Shown in pieces: positions 62,741-64,000 of a stretch of 64,000 nucleotides of DNA. Source of the stretch: Bacteroidia bacterium (GTDB taxonomy: Bacteria > Bacteroidota > Bacteroidia > Chitinophagales > JAUHXS01). The position numbers and the translations under genes are program-made. Every line of letters begins with the position of its first letter. Position 1 is the first letter of the stretch. The notes beneath the pieces are model-generated. The model was not told the origin of the DNA. It did no database searches and saw nothing but the letters and a program-made list of their open reading frames with translations. The DNA lies in assembly GCA_030426955.1 (NCBI GenBank), contig JAUHXS010000010.1, positions 54,036 through 118,035 on the forward strand, read 5' to 3'.

Positions 62741-63740
62741 TAATTGTAGAAAAGTCCCCAATGCTTAGCTCTAATGAATTTTTGTTGAGTTTAACATCAT
62801 TACCCAACATGGAATTCGATAAAACCGCGTTTCTTACATGAGTGTTTGTTTGTATAATTACATTATTTATAACGCTATTTTCCACGGTCGTATTGTCTCC
62901 TATTGAAACATGAGGACCTACAACAGAGTTCACTAAAGTGACACCTTTTCCAATAAAACAAGGCTCTATGATTTGGCTATTTTGATTAACCATCGACTTA
63001 TCAACCAAATCCTCAGTATCCTTTTTTAGTTCTAGTATACGCTGATTTGTGTAAACCGTAGCATCTTTATTCCCACAATCAAGCCACTCCTCTACTGTTC
63101 CGGGAGCAAATTGGCTTCCTTTTTGCTTCATGTTTTCCAAAGCATTGGTCAATTGGTACTCTCCTTTATCTTTAATGTTGTTATCAATTAAATACTGCAA
63201 CTCATCTTTCAGGTACCCGCCATCTTTAAAATAATACACTCCGATGATTGCAAGATCCGAAACAAACTCGGTTGGCTTTTCTACAAAATCGGTAATAACA
63301 TTATCATCATTAACTTTTACAACACCAAATGCTGATGGATCATCAATCTTTTGTACCCAAATAATTCCGTCTTTGTTTGTATCCATTTTGAAATTGGTCT
63401 TAAACAAGGTATCTGCAAAAGCAACAACGACATTCCCTTCTAAAGAGTCTGCAGCACATAATATCGCATGTGCCGTACCTAATGCCTCTTTTTGATAATA
63501 AATCGAACCTTTAGCCCCTAAGCTTTCAGCTATACCAATTAATTTTTCCTCAACAGCTTTTCCAAAATCACCAATAATGAAAGCGATTTCTTCAATTGTA
63601 TCTTCAAAAGTTCCCGCAATATCTTCGACCAGCCTCTGAACTATTGGCTTCCCTGCTACTGATAATAATGGCTTAGGAGTTGTAAGCGTATGCGGCCTCA
63701 TTCTCTTCCCCATTCCTGCCATCGGAATTATTATACGCAT
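62733..63740 (-). CDS. nucleotidyltransferase (sugar-1-phosphate type) with left-handed beta-helix tail
   Basis: MRIIIPMAGMGKRMRPHTLTTPKPLLSVAGKPIVQ; hexapeptide-like C-terminus. Confidence 0.92.
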   Translation of the reverse strand: MRIIIPMAGMGKRMRPHTLTTPKPLLSVAGKPIVQRLVEDIAGTFEDTIEEIAFIIGDFGKAVEEKLIGIAESLGAKGSIYYQKEALGTAHAILCAADSLEGNVVVAFADTLFKTNFKMDTNKDGIIWVQKIDDPSAFGVVKVNDDNVITDFVEKPTEFVSDLAIIGVYYFKDGGYLKDELQYLIDNNIKDKGEYQLTNALENMKQKGSQFAPGTVEEWLDCGNKDATVYTNQRILELKKDTEDLVDKSMVNQNSQIIEPCFIGKGVTLVNSVVGPHVSIGDNTTVENSVINNVIIQTNTHVRNAVLSNSMLGNDVKLNKNSLELSIGDFSTIND

Positions 63741-63877
63741 AATGTTTTAGATGTTTTCTTATGATCAAATAAGGCTTGCTAAGTTACCAAACTTTTTGGT
63801 CACTATGACATTTGCAATAGCAATTATCTCAATGAGCCTGTTTGCTTGTTATGAACGAATATTTTTTTAATATTTAA

Positions 63878-64000
63878 CGTGAGTTCGGGATAAGAAAAAG
63901 AGGAAGAAGTTATAAAAAGAGAGCGTTTTTGACTATATTAAAGTGTTGAATCTCAATATTTTAAAATCAAAAACGACTCTCGATGTTAAGAGACAAAATT
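63878..64000 (+). mobile_element. left end of an insertion sequence, possibly IS982 family (truncated by the window)
   Basis: Terminal-like AACGTGAGTTCGGGATAAG and a new ORF start MLRDKI at 63983; only six codons are visible. Confidence 0.4.

Overview
AT-rich Bacteroidota (Bacteroidetes) chromosomal window; T9SS sorting-domain proteins are present. Ordinary core regions: SulP transporter 3' end, LytTR two-component pair, sufE/DUF59, gcvP, glyA, sixA-ppk-ppx polyphosphate operon, large surface proteins, grpE-dnaJ, ABC exporter, and an envelope operon (nucleotidyltransferase-TPR-DUF4292-M23). Two regions look accessory. (1) About 20.15-33.36 kb is a probable integrative element ending in the 3' half of a tRNA-Asn. 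It carries a large serine recombinase, an orphan but motif-intact phage terminase pair, a Hachiman-like two-gene defence module (DUF1837/HamA-like nuclease plus HamB-like helicase), a MerR-like regulator next to a perfect 24-bp palindrome, and a cargo gene bracketed by long bulged inverted repeats. (2) 41.4-49.9 kb is a complete chemosensory cluster (soluble double-PAS MCP, CheW, CheY, CheB, CheA, CheC-like, CheR, SpoIIE-type phosphatase) lying between two ~61-62 bp near-identical direct repeats. One repeat copy is the start/promoter of the flanking hydrolase gene and the other lies directly upstream of an amidohydrolase. A two-copy MITE/REP-like repeat family, a signal peptide apparently built from a dispersed microrepeat, and a probable IS982-like end at the right edge are also seen. 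All family calls come from reading the sequence and motif recognition; no searches were run.
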